The notes under the pieces are model-generated. The model searched no databases. It saw nothing but the letters and a program-made list of their open reading frames with translations, and was not told where the DNA came from. 64,000 nt of DNA, from NCBI RefSeq assembly GCF_030056665.1, contig NZ_JASHIG010000001.1. One strand, written 5' to 3'. Made by a program: the position numbers and the translations under genes. Below, in pieces: positions 1 to 6,326 of this stretch (the first letter of the stretch is position 1; each line of letters opens with the position of its first letter). The DNA is from Flectobacillus roseus. GTDB taxonomy: Bacteria > Bacteroidota > Bacteroidia > Cytophagales > Spirosomataceae.

Positions 1-23
1 TGGTCGCACATCTAAAATACAAA

Positions 24-72
24 AATCCCCGAAATGCGCCAAATGTGTGCATATTCGGGGATTACTTTTTTT
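24..72. terminator. Hairpin terminator at the window edge
   Basis: Inverted repeat with arms AATCCCCGAA (24-33) and TTCGGGGATT (54-63), with extra inner pairing, followed by a T-rich run at 66-72. It probably ends a plus-strand gene lying to the left of the window. Confidence 0.6.
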
Positions 73-120
73 GTCAAAACAACTGATAGTCAATTACTTA
101 TGCCACAAAAGGGAAGCCTA

Positions 121-155
121 ATTACTCATTTACTCAATCACAACTCACTCAATTT
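121..155. repeat. GAGTGA-family repeat, single arm
   Basis: ACTCATTTACTCAATC followed by a further ACTCACTCAAT, abutting the stop codon of the phosphopantetheinyl transferase gene. It matches the right arms of the elements at 49.5, 51.9 and 62.7 kb. No matching left arm is visible in the 120 bases to the left. Confidence 0.55.
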
Positions 156-786
156 ATATAGTCACGGTTAGGATATATTCTTCCCAATAAAAAACTTTTA
201 AAGTTAGTTCTTCTTTCACTTCTTCAAAATCCACATAACCTACAATCTGATCGGTTTTACTTACGAATGGTTTGATATAAATATTATCTCTCAAGCTCAT
301 TTTCTTTTTGCCGTACCATTTGTACAAACTTTCTTTTGCACACCAGTAAACGCCGATTTGTTCTGGAGTTCCATCGAGCACATTTATCTCATTTTCAGAC
401 AAAAAGCGTTTGGCTACTCGTTCCAACTTACTAGAAATTTTCTCAGTATCTAAGCCAACAGGTTTATCCAAATCGATACTAATGGCAGCAAATTTTTCTG
501 CATGAGTTATCGAGATATTTGCATGATGATTTACTAAACAAGGATTCGAAAATTCGTCTTTCCAAACACCTAAAAACTCAATTCCCATTTCTTGACATGC
601 AAATTTCAGGCAAGTTCTACTTGCTAGCCATTCTAGTTGCTTTTGAGGATGCGTACTATTAGATAATTCTTCAATTTGATTTTCAGAAATACCTAGATAT
701 GCTGTATAAAATGAAATATCTTCCTCAATTTTCCAGACACAAAGAATTTGACTTTTGCTTAGTTTTTGATTAAAAAAAATGGGCAT
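154..786 (-). CDS. 4'-phosphopantetheinyl transferase superfamily protein
   Basis: Predicted to move 4'-phosphopantetheine from CoA to a serine of a carrier protein (acyl or peptidyl carrier), in the cytoplasm. The 210-aa protein has the Sfp-type signature in its second half: GLDTE (residues 111-115, with Asp113 and Glu115 as the usual Mg2+ ligands) and WCAKESLYK (148-156, the W-x-x-KE motif). SITHAEKFAA upstream matches the family's S-x-(S/T)H segment. Length fits a Sfp/HetI-type enzyme rather than the shorter AcpS type. It stands alone, with a repeat arm at its 3' end and the divergent WD40 gene on the other side. No polyketide or non-ribosomal peptide cluster is visible, so the carrier substrate is unknown. 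The motif family is clear; the substrate is not. Confidence 0.85.
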   Translation of the reverse strand: MPIFFNQKLSKSQILCVWKIEEDISFYTAYLGISENQIEELSNSTHPQKQLEWLASRTCLKFACQEMGIEFLGVWKDEFSNPCLVNHHANISITHAEKFAAISIDLDKPVGLDTEKISSKLERVAKRFLSENEINVLDGTPEQIGVYWCAKESLYKWYGKKKMSLRDNIYIKPFVSKTDQIVGYVDFEEVKEELTLKVFYWEEYILTVTI

Positions 787-858
787 AAATAGCGTATGAT
801 TGAAATGAACTTCAAATTTCAGAAACTTTTTAAACTCTTCAAAACCTTTTATAGGAGT

Positions 859-889
859 TTTGAGGTTGGTAATAAAACAAGTACTTTTG
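859..889 (+). promoter_or_regulatory. Bacteroidota-type promoter for the WD40 gene
   Basis: TTTG at 859-862, 19 nt, then TACTTTTG (TAnnTTTG) at 882-889. This places the transcript start near 896 and gives a 5' leader of about 40 nt before the ATG at 937. Confidence 0.6.
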
Positions 890-936
890 TACTATAAAAC
901 CTTGTTTGTTCAACCAAATGAGGAAAATTTGCGTAT

Positions 937-1836
937 ATGTTAGTAGAAAAATTTGATACTTTTTCTGGACATCGCGACTGCGTGTATGCCTTGGAAAAAG
1001 GAAATAGCCACAACCAGTTTTTTTCATCGGGAGGTGATGGCTTGGTTGTGCGTTGGAATGTAAACCAACCAGATACTGGAGAATTATTTGCTAAGATTCC
1101 AACATCTGTATATGCTCTAGCGTTTGATGAAAAACGCAATCACTTGTGGATTGGGCAAAACTTCGATGGTATTCAGGTTTTGGATATCATGAACAAAAAA
1201 GAAATAGGTTCATTAAAGATAACAAACACTTCTATTTTCGTTATAAAATTGTTTGATAATCAGGCTTTTGTAGGTCTATCTGATGGTACTATTGTCGTGA
1301 TAGATATGGAATTGTTGTCTATACGCAAACACATAAAAGCTTCAGATAAGAGTGTTAGAACTATTGATTTTAATCCAGTAACCCAAGAAATTGCAGTTGG
1401 CTATAGTGATTTTACGGTTAAAATATTTGATTTAACCGATTTTTCATTGAAATTAGTAGTTGAAGCGCATACAAACTCAGTGTTTACTGTTAAGTATTCT
1501 CCTGATTATAAATTTCTGTTAACTGGAGGGAGAGATGCGCATCTGAAAATTTGGAATGTTTCCGGAAATTATCAACTTCAACAGGATATTGTCGCTCATT
1601 TGTTTGCCATAAATGATATTTGCTTTCATCCCGATTTGTCGCTTTTTGCTACATGTAGCATGGACAAATCGATAAAAGTTTGGGACAGCGAAAGCTTTAA
1701 ACTGAAAAAGGTAATTGACAAAGCTCGCCATGCTAGTCATGGGACCTCGGTTAACAAGCTTCTTTGGTTAAAAGAATCTTCATTTTTAATTTCTGGCTCC
1801 GACGATAGAAATGTCTCTGTTTGGAAAATTGCATAG
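937..1836 (+). CDS. WD40 repeat protein
   Basis: A 299-aa protein made almost entirely of WD40 repeats, expected to form a seven-bladed beta-propeller that acts as a protein-binding scaffold. Repeat ends are readable as GH/AH...D...(W/F)xx units, for example FSGHRDCVYAL near the N-terminus, LTGGRDAHLKIWNVSG, FATCSMDKSIKVWD and SGSDDRNVSVWKIA at the very C-terminus. There is no signal peptide, so it should be cytoplasmic. A TAnnTTTG promoter lies about 40 nt upstream. The DivIVA-domain gene follows 78 bp downstream on the same strand, so the two may share a transcript, but no partner or pathway can be named from the sequence. Confidence 0.85.
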   Translation: MLVEKFDTFSGHRDCVYALEKGNSHNQFFSSGGDGLVVRWNVNQPDTGELFAKIPTSVYALAFDEKRNHLWIGQNFDGIQVLDIMNKKEIGSLKITNTSIFVIKLFDNQAFVGLSDGTIVVIDMELLSIRKHIKASDKSVRTIDFNPVTQEIAVGYSDFTVKIFDLTDFSLKLVVEAHTNSVFTVKYSPDYKFLLTGGRDAHLKIWNVSGNYQLQQDIVAHLFAINDICFHPDLSLFATCSMDKSIKVWDSESFKLKKVIDKARHASHGTSVNKLLWLKESSFLISGSDDRNVSVWKIA

Positions 1837-1914
1837 ACTAAATATTTAGCTATTCCTTTGTGGGATATAGTTTATAAACCAAAAACTATTTGCCGCAATA
1901 AAAATAAAAGATAT

Positions 1915-3069
1915 ATGAGAATTACTCCTTTAGAAATTAGACAACATACCTTCGATAAAAGTTTTCGTGGCTATGACACCGAATCGGTTGACGCTTTTTT
2001 ACTTTCGCTTTCTCAAGAATGGGAGAGAGTTGCCGAAGAGGTAAGAGTGACTAAACAATTACTTGATAAAGCCGAGCAAGAGGTCACTCGTGTGAAGGAG
2101 ATAGAATCTAGCCTTTTCAAGACTATTAAAGTTGCAGAGGAAGCTCAAAAAGAAATTAATGAAAAAGCTCATCTGGAAGCCTCAAAGATAATTGATGATG
2201 CAAGACTTACTGCTGAAAAAATTATCGAAGAAGCAAAAGCCGAAGCCTTGCAGATTGAGGAAGACGCCAAACGTCAATCTAATATTGCCGTTGCTGATGC
2301 TGAAGCTCGTGCAGCCTTTTTGGTTGAAGAAGCTGACTCTAAATTGATTACATTCGAAAGAGACACGAAGTCTCTCGAAAAATACAAAGATCTTTTGGTC
2401 TTAGAGTTGAAAAAGTTTGCGACAGATACACTGGATAAAATTTCGAAATTTGAAGAGCGAACAACAATTTCTGCCGAAGCAGATACTATTCAACCAGAAG
2501 AAATTGTCTCCGCTGTAACTGAACCAAGCGCTATTGTGGAAGAGTCAACGGAAGTTTATACAGAAAAAGAAGAACTGTTAACTACCACCGAAAGCCTCGC
2601 TCAAGAAGTTGATCTTTTTGATGAAGAAGAAGGCGAACTTCCAACTGTATCTTCTGTTTTGCAAGATGAGCATGAAGTATCAGCTTTTTCAAGTGAAGAA
2701 AAACTTCCATCTTTATCTTCAATTCTGGAGAGTGAAGCAGATGTCATCGATAATCTATTACTGGAGAGTTTGATCCAACAATCAGAATCTACAGAAGTTG
2801 CTGAATCTGAATCAACTATCGAAGCAGTTTCGGAAGTAAACGAAATAATCGAAGAAAATAAGGAGGCTGTAACTGAAGAGACTATTTCAAATGAGGAGAA
2901 TGCTGAAGAAAGTTCGCAGGCTAAGGATCCTTATAAGTTCATTAAGAAAATTAAAAAAACTGGCGATACCAAAGGGCTTCCTACGGTATCATCTGTTATG
3001 GAAGAATTGAAGAAGGATAACCCTGGTGGAATTGCCAATGGGGGAGGTTCTTTCTTTGATGCTTTTTAA
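1915..3069 (+). CDS. DivIVA domain-containing coiled-coil protein
   Basis: A 384-aa protein. The N-terminus (residues 1-45, RITPLEIRQHTFDKSFRGYD then VDAFL) matches the DivIVA/GpsB membrane-curvature-sensing domain, which recruits division or envelope-growth proteins. Residues about 45-180 are a long heptad-rich coiled coil rich in A, E and K. Residues about 200-340 are acidic and low-complexity, probably disordered. Three copies of a short motif, LPTVSSVLQDE (242-252), LPSLSSILESE (264-274) and LPTVSSVMEEL (355-365), stand out in this tail. The C-terminus ends Gly-rich then SFFDAF. The start at 1915 is preferred over one 57 bases upstream, because the DivIVA domain begins exactly there. A terminator follows the stop. 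Function in this organism is inferred from the domain only. Confidence 0.85.
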   Translation: MRITPLEIRQHTFDKSFRGYDTESVDAFLLSLSQEWERVAEEVRVTKQLLDKAEQEVTRVKEIESSLFKTIKVAEEAQKEINEKAHLEASKIIDDARLTAEKIIEEAKAEALQIEEDAKRQSNIAVADAEARAAFLVEEADSKLITFERDTKSLEKYKDLLVLELKKFATDTLDKISKFEERTTISAEADTIQPEEIVSAVTEPSAIVEESTEVYTEKEELLTTTESLAQEVDLFDEEEGELPTVSSVLQDEHEVSAFSSEEKLPSLSSILESEADVIDNLLLESLIQQSESTEVAESESTIEAVSEVNEIIEENKEAVTEETISNEENAEESSQAKDPYKFIKKIKKTGDTKGLPTVSSVMEELKKDNPGGIANGGGSFFDAF

Positions 3070-3093
3070 AAAAGAATACAATACAATTTTCAT

Positions 3094-3130
3094 AGAGTCA
3101 GGTAGCACAACTGCCTGACTCTTTATATTT
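3094..3130 (+). terminator. Terminator after the DivIVA-domain gene
   Basis: AGAGTCAGGTAG (3094-3105) pairs with CTGCCTGACTCT (3111-3122), one wobble, 5-nt loop, then TTTATATTTT. Confidence 0.75.
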
Positions 3131-3156
3131 TCGGTCAAATTAAATTATCATTTTAA

Positions 3157-3507
3157 ATGGGAACTATTGAATTAGAAGGACTTGAGTTTTTTGCCTATCA
3201 TGGATACTATGAAGAAGAACGTAAAATTGGTAATCGTTATCAAATAGATGTGAAAATATCTGTAGATTTTTCGTCCGCTGCGCAAAATGATAAGCTAAAA
3301 GATACGGTCAACTACGAAGATTTGTATAAAATTATTGCAGGAGTCATGCAAACAAAATCTAAATTGTTGGAGCATGTAGGTCAATTAATTATAGATGAAA
3401 TCCGTAAAATTTATCCTAATGTTCAGCAAGTGCAGGTGGCAGTTTCTAAATTTAACCCACCAATTGGAGGTGTTTGCACTCGTGCAAAAGTTACCGTAAT
3501 CGGCTGA
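3157..3507 (+). CDS. folB: Dihydroneopterin aldolase
   Basis: Converts 7,8-dihydroneopterin to 6-hydroxymethyl-7,8-dihydropterin and glycolaldehyde in folate synthesis. The 116-aa protein has the usual length and landmarks: GTIELEGLEFFAYHGYYEEER at the N-terminus (F-x-(A/G)-x-HG), the central TVNYEDLY segment with the conserved Tyr and Glu, and the C-terminal VAVSKFNPPIGG with the catalytic Lys region. It sits between the DivIVA-domain gene (terminator between) and a LacI regulator. The other folate gene in the window, folC, lies 17 kb away, so there is no folate operon here. Confidence 0.93.
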   Translation: MGTIELEGLEFFAYHGYYEEERKIGNRYQIDVKISVDFSSAAQNDKLKDTVNYEDLYKIIAGVMQTKSKLLEHVGQLIIDEIRKIYPNVQQVQVAVSKFNPPIGGVCTRAKVTVIG

Positions 3508-3525
3508 TTTGCATAAAAACTTGCT

Positions 3526-3533
3526 TATATTTG
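3526..3533 (+). promoter_or_regulatory. -7 box of the LacI-family gene
   Basis: TATATTTG fits TAnnTTTG and lies 31 nt before the ATG at 3565. No good upstream box at the expected 19-21 nt spacing. Confidence 0.45.
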
Positions 3534-3564
3534 TTTATTTATTTACCAAAAGTAATTCACCTCT

Positions 3565-4584
3565 ATGGCTCATCAAGTAACAATCAAGGATATCGCCAAG
3601 CATTTGAATATTTCAGTTGCTACAGTTTCTCGGGCACTGAGAGATATGCCTGATATCAAACCTGAAACCCGTCAGGCTGTTCTTGATTTGGCAAAAGAAT
3701 GGGACTATCAACCCAATGTTCTAGCTACAAGTTTAGTAAAAAGTAGAACTAAGACCTTAGGTGTTATAGTGCCTGACTTAGGGTATCATTTTTTCTCATC
3801 TGTTATAAAAGGTATCGAGGCAGAGGCCTTGTATAGAGGCTACACTTTACTATTGACGCAAACAGGCGAAAGCTATGAGCGGGAGTTGGTAAACTTACAG
3901 ACTTTATCAAGAGGGCAAGTGGAAGGTTTTATTATTTCGCTTTCACAAGAAACCTCAAATTATGACCATATTAATAGACTTATTAGAAAAGGTATTCCCA
4001 TAGTTTTTTTTGATAGGGATGCTGTAGGAATAGATGTTTCTAAAGTGATGGTCGACAATGTTGGTGCTGCCTATGAAGCTGTTATTCATCTTTATCAAAA
4101 TGGTTGTCGTGAAATTGCTTTCCTGGCAGGTCCGAGAAGTGTCACGGTGAGCAATCAACGAATCGAAGGATACAGAAAGGCTCTTCAAGATTTGAATATT
4201 CCTTTTAAGGATGAGCTAATTGTGCATGGGGAATATAATTTAGATAAAGCAATTGCCTTGACTCATGGATTGATGAATCTAACCGATAGACCAGATGGCT
4301 TGGTTGTAGTAAGTGATAGGTTGGCAGTAGGCTCCATGATGGCGTTGCGTTCAAAAGGGATATCAGTTCCTGATGACGTATCAGTAGTGAGTTTTAATGA
4401 CGAACCTATTTGCAGTTTTCTAACGCCAACACTTTCTAGCGTTGCACAACCGACTACTGAAATTGGTCGTATCGCAACTTCCTTATTAATTAATCAAATA
4501 GAAGATGGACAAGAATTTTATAAGCCACAAGTTCGAGTTTTAAAAACACATCTTGTTATTCGAGAATCCTCAAGAAGAAAATAA
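3565..4584 (+). CDS. LacI family transcriptional regulator
   Basis: A 339-aa DNA-binding regulator. The N-terminal LacI helix-turn-helix and hinge are clear (TIKDIAKHLNISVATVSRAL at about residues 6-25, then YQPNVLATSLVKSRT at the hinge), followed by a periplasmic-binding-protein-like sugar-sensing domain (TLGVIVPDLGYHFFSSVIKG onward, ending with the VSVVSFNDEP and TTEIGRIA segments). Such proteins usually repress or activate carbohydrate-use genes in response to a sugar. No carbohydrate operon lies beside it, so the target is unknown and it may act at a distance. It has its own TAnnTTTG box and a strong terminator directly after the stop. Confidence 0.92.
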   Translation: MAHQVTIKDIAKHLNISVATVSRALRDMPDIKPETRQAVLDLAKEWDYQPNVLATSLVKSRTKTLGVIVPDLGYHFFSSVIKGIEAEALYRGYTLLLTQTGESYERELVNLQTLSRGQVEGFIISLSQETSNYDHINRLIRKGIPIVFFDRDAVGIDVSKVMVDNVGAAYEAVIHLYQNGCREIAFLAGPRSVTVSNQRIEGYRKALQDLNIPFKDELIVHGEYNLDKAIALTHGLMNLTDRPDGLVVVSDRLAVGSMMALRSKGISVPDDVSVVSFNDEPICSFLTPTLSSVAQPTTEIGRIATSLLINQIEDGQEFYKPQVRVLKTHLVIRESSRRK

Positions 4585-4586
4585 GT

Positions 4587-4618
4587 AAAAAACGTACTTG
4601 AATAAAGTACGTTTTTTT
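4587..4618 (+). terminator. Terminator of the LacI-family gene
   Basis: AACGTACTT (4591-4599) pairs with AAGTACGTT (4605-4613) around a 5-nt loop, followed by a T run. Confidence 0.85.
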
Positions 4619-4719
4619 GTTTTTTGACTAAAATCCTCGATTCTGAGCAAAAAAACGATTATTTTGCAAGTAGTTGATTTTCAAGCATTTGTGTAAAATT
4701 GATAATTCTAAGATTATTA

Positions 4720-4767
4720 AAAAAGGCTATTTTTACCCCAGATTTTGGGTGAAAATAGCCTTTTTTA
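4720..4767. repeat. Long AT-rich inverted repeat
   Basis: GGCTATTTTTACCC and GGGTGAAAATAGCC face each other across an 8-nt loop, bounded by A and T runs on either side. It looks like a bidirectional terminator, but it lies 130 bp past the lacI terminator and 115 bp from the barstar stop. Confidence 0.55.
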
Positions 4768-4771
4768 GGGG

Positions 4772-4792
4772 TTTGAAGCGCCTGAGAATCGT
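4772..4792. repeat. CTGAGAATCG-family repeat
   Basis: TTTGAAGCGCCTGAGAATCG here is 19/20 identical, on the opposite strand, to the copy at 10856-10875. Related cores are at 19430 and 32713. The 4.6-4.88 kb intergenic stretch holds this, the preceding inverted repeat and nothing else recognised. Confidence 0.5.
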
Positions 4793-4882
4793 GTAAAATT
4801 CTAAAAATAGACCTTATGATGGTTCATTTGAGTCTCATGCGATTGTCAGGTCTTAGCATTTTTGAATAGGAGCGAGGGTTTA

Positions 4883-5299
4883 TTAAGCTTCATCTTCATA
4901 AGAAATTCCAATCGTTTCTAAATCATCCACTCCCAATTCAGAAGGTTCAATAAGAATTTTTAATGATTTTGTTCCTGCGTCACTTTTCCATTCTTCAGCG
5001 GCATCATCCATGATTGTTAAGAGAATTTCTCTTAGCTCATCATTTTCGTCTGCCAAGAAATCATCATAATTTCTGAATACAATAAAAATTTCATTTTGAG
5101 CCAACCAAGACAAATCATTTAACATTTCGTCGAAGGCATCAAGGTTTGATCCAAAATCTGAAGGGAACTGTAGTTGTTTTGAAATCGTAGTATAAAATTG
5201 TTCGATAGTCAAATTTTCCTCGCCATCCACATAAACTAAAACTTGACTTTCATTTGGCACTAACACACAAAGCTCACTCAATATTTTAAAATTTGCCAT
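4883..5299 (-). CDS. Barstar family RNase inhibitor
   Basis: Predicted cytoplasmic inhibitor of the secreted guanyl-specific RNase encoded just upstream. The 138-aa protein carries the barstar hallmark NLDAFDEMLNDLSW (residues 52-65), corresponding to the barnase-binding helix of barstar; Asp54 aligns with barstar Asp35 and Glu58 with Asp39. It is longer than Bacillus barstar (about 90 aa), with extra acidic sequence between and after the core elements (DENDELREIL, SYEDEA at the end). The start overlaps the end of the RNase gene by 14 bp, suggesting translational coupling. Family assignment comes from the motif plus the partner gene. Binding to this particular RNase is inference. Confidence 0.85.
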   Translation of the reverse strand: MANFKILSELCVLVPNESQVLVYVDGEENLTIEQFYTTISKQLQFPSDFGSNLDAFDEMLNDLSWLAQNEIFIVFRNYDDFLADENDELREILLTIMDDAAEEWKSDAGTKSLKILIEPSELGVDDLETIGISYEDEA

Positions 5300-5789
5300 G
5301 ATTTGATTTACTGGTTTGTTTAGAATTTGGAATTATTTGAAAACTTCTGTAATGGTCGTTTGTATAATATGCGTTTCCGTCTGAGCCTGTAACAATTCTT
5401 TCTGTACCTCGATTTTTGCCTTCTACTTTTGGATTTACATCCCACTCTTGGTACTGAATCTTCCGACCTTCTTCATCTTCTTTCGGTAATAATTTTTCAT
5501 AATTACCAAACTTTCTGCCGCCTACATAACCTTCGATTGGCTTACCACTAGATTTTATATGCGACAGTACCTCATACACTTTACTTGGAATGTCGCCATT
5601 GGACTTAATTTGGTCAGTATTATTTTGACTGTTATTGTCCTTTTTCTTTTTGTGTTTCTTCTTTCTGAAATCATTCTGTTTCTCAACGCGATGAATACTT
5701 TCTGAGAAATACGTTGCATAGCTTTGCCAATTAAATCCTACCAGCAGGGCAAAGACCAATAACAAATACTGAATCTTGGTTTTTAACAT
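5286..5789 (-). CDS. Secreted guanyl-specific ribonuclease (barnase/RNase Sa-like)
   Basis: A 167-aa exported RNase of the N1/T1/barnase superfamily, which cleaves RNA after guanosine. Residues 1-25 form a signal peptide (MLKTKIQYLLLVFALLVGF...). Residues about 40-60 are a very basic, Asn-rich linker (KKKHKKKKDNNSQNN). The catalytic domain follows: IPSKVYEVLSHIKSSGKP, then GRKFGNYEKLLP, QEWDV with the candidate general base Glu115, RGTERIV with Arg127 and Arg131, and TNDHYRSF with His146. These line up with RNase Sa Glu54, Arg65, Arg69 and His85, so all catalytic positions are present. The inhibitor gene overlaps its 3' end. Expected cellular roles are an antagonistic toxin or an extracellular scavenging enzyme. 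Confidence 0.9.
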   Translation of the reverse strand: MLKTKIQYLLLVFALLVGFNWQSYATYFSESIHRVEKQNDFRKKKHKKKKDNNSQNNTDQIKSNGDIPSKVYEVLSHIKSSGKPIEGYVGGRKFGNYEKLLPKEDEEGRKIQYQEWDVNPKVEGKNRGTERIVTGSDGNAYYTNDHYRSFQIIPNSKQTSKSNHGKF

Positions 5790-6326
5790 AAAACTTTATT
5801 GGTTAATTGTTTTAGAAATGAATGATAGAACCTTTCATTCCTACTTTATAGATGTAAATCTACAAAAATTAGTCATTTATTTAAGATTCATAAAATCAAA
5901 ATTATCCTAAGTAAAAACAACTACTTAAATTACGGAAAATCAAGCTTGAAACAGAGGTATAAAATTTTTAGCTTCAATATGGTGTTCTATAATCGTTGCT
6001 TATTAGGATGATAGATAGTTGAAATTTGGATACTGAAGTCGGTTTTAGAGTTAATTTACCTTTTAAGTATCTTAAGCTAATTTTAAGCTCAGTTTTAGAA
6101 AAATTAGAAACCAATTAAAATCAATGTACCAGTTATATACTAACTGGTCTGATATTTGCAAACCCCCGAAAAATTCACGAAATTTGTATATATAGGCTAA
6201 TTTTTGGCATTTAGTTTATCTCAACATCTACTAAACTTTCCAATATTATCCATGATTAATAAGGAATGAAAGGTGAAAACAGAAATAACTATTGAATTTC
6301 ATTCCCGAAATACATAATCAAAGAAT
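5790..6326. other. 537-bp gene-free stretch upstream of gyrA
   Basis: AT-rich, no plausible coding frame. The only structure seen is a small hairpin at 6129-6147 (CCAGTTA and TAACTGG around a 5-nt loop). It must contain divergent promoters for the RNase gene and gyrA, but no clean TAnnTTTG box was found close to either start. Confidence 0.5.

Noticed and set aside
849..1139. A 96-codon minus-strand frame over the start of the WD40 gene
   Set aside because: It is antisense to a clear WD40 coding sequence and its promoter, with no recognisable protein features.
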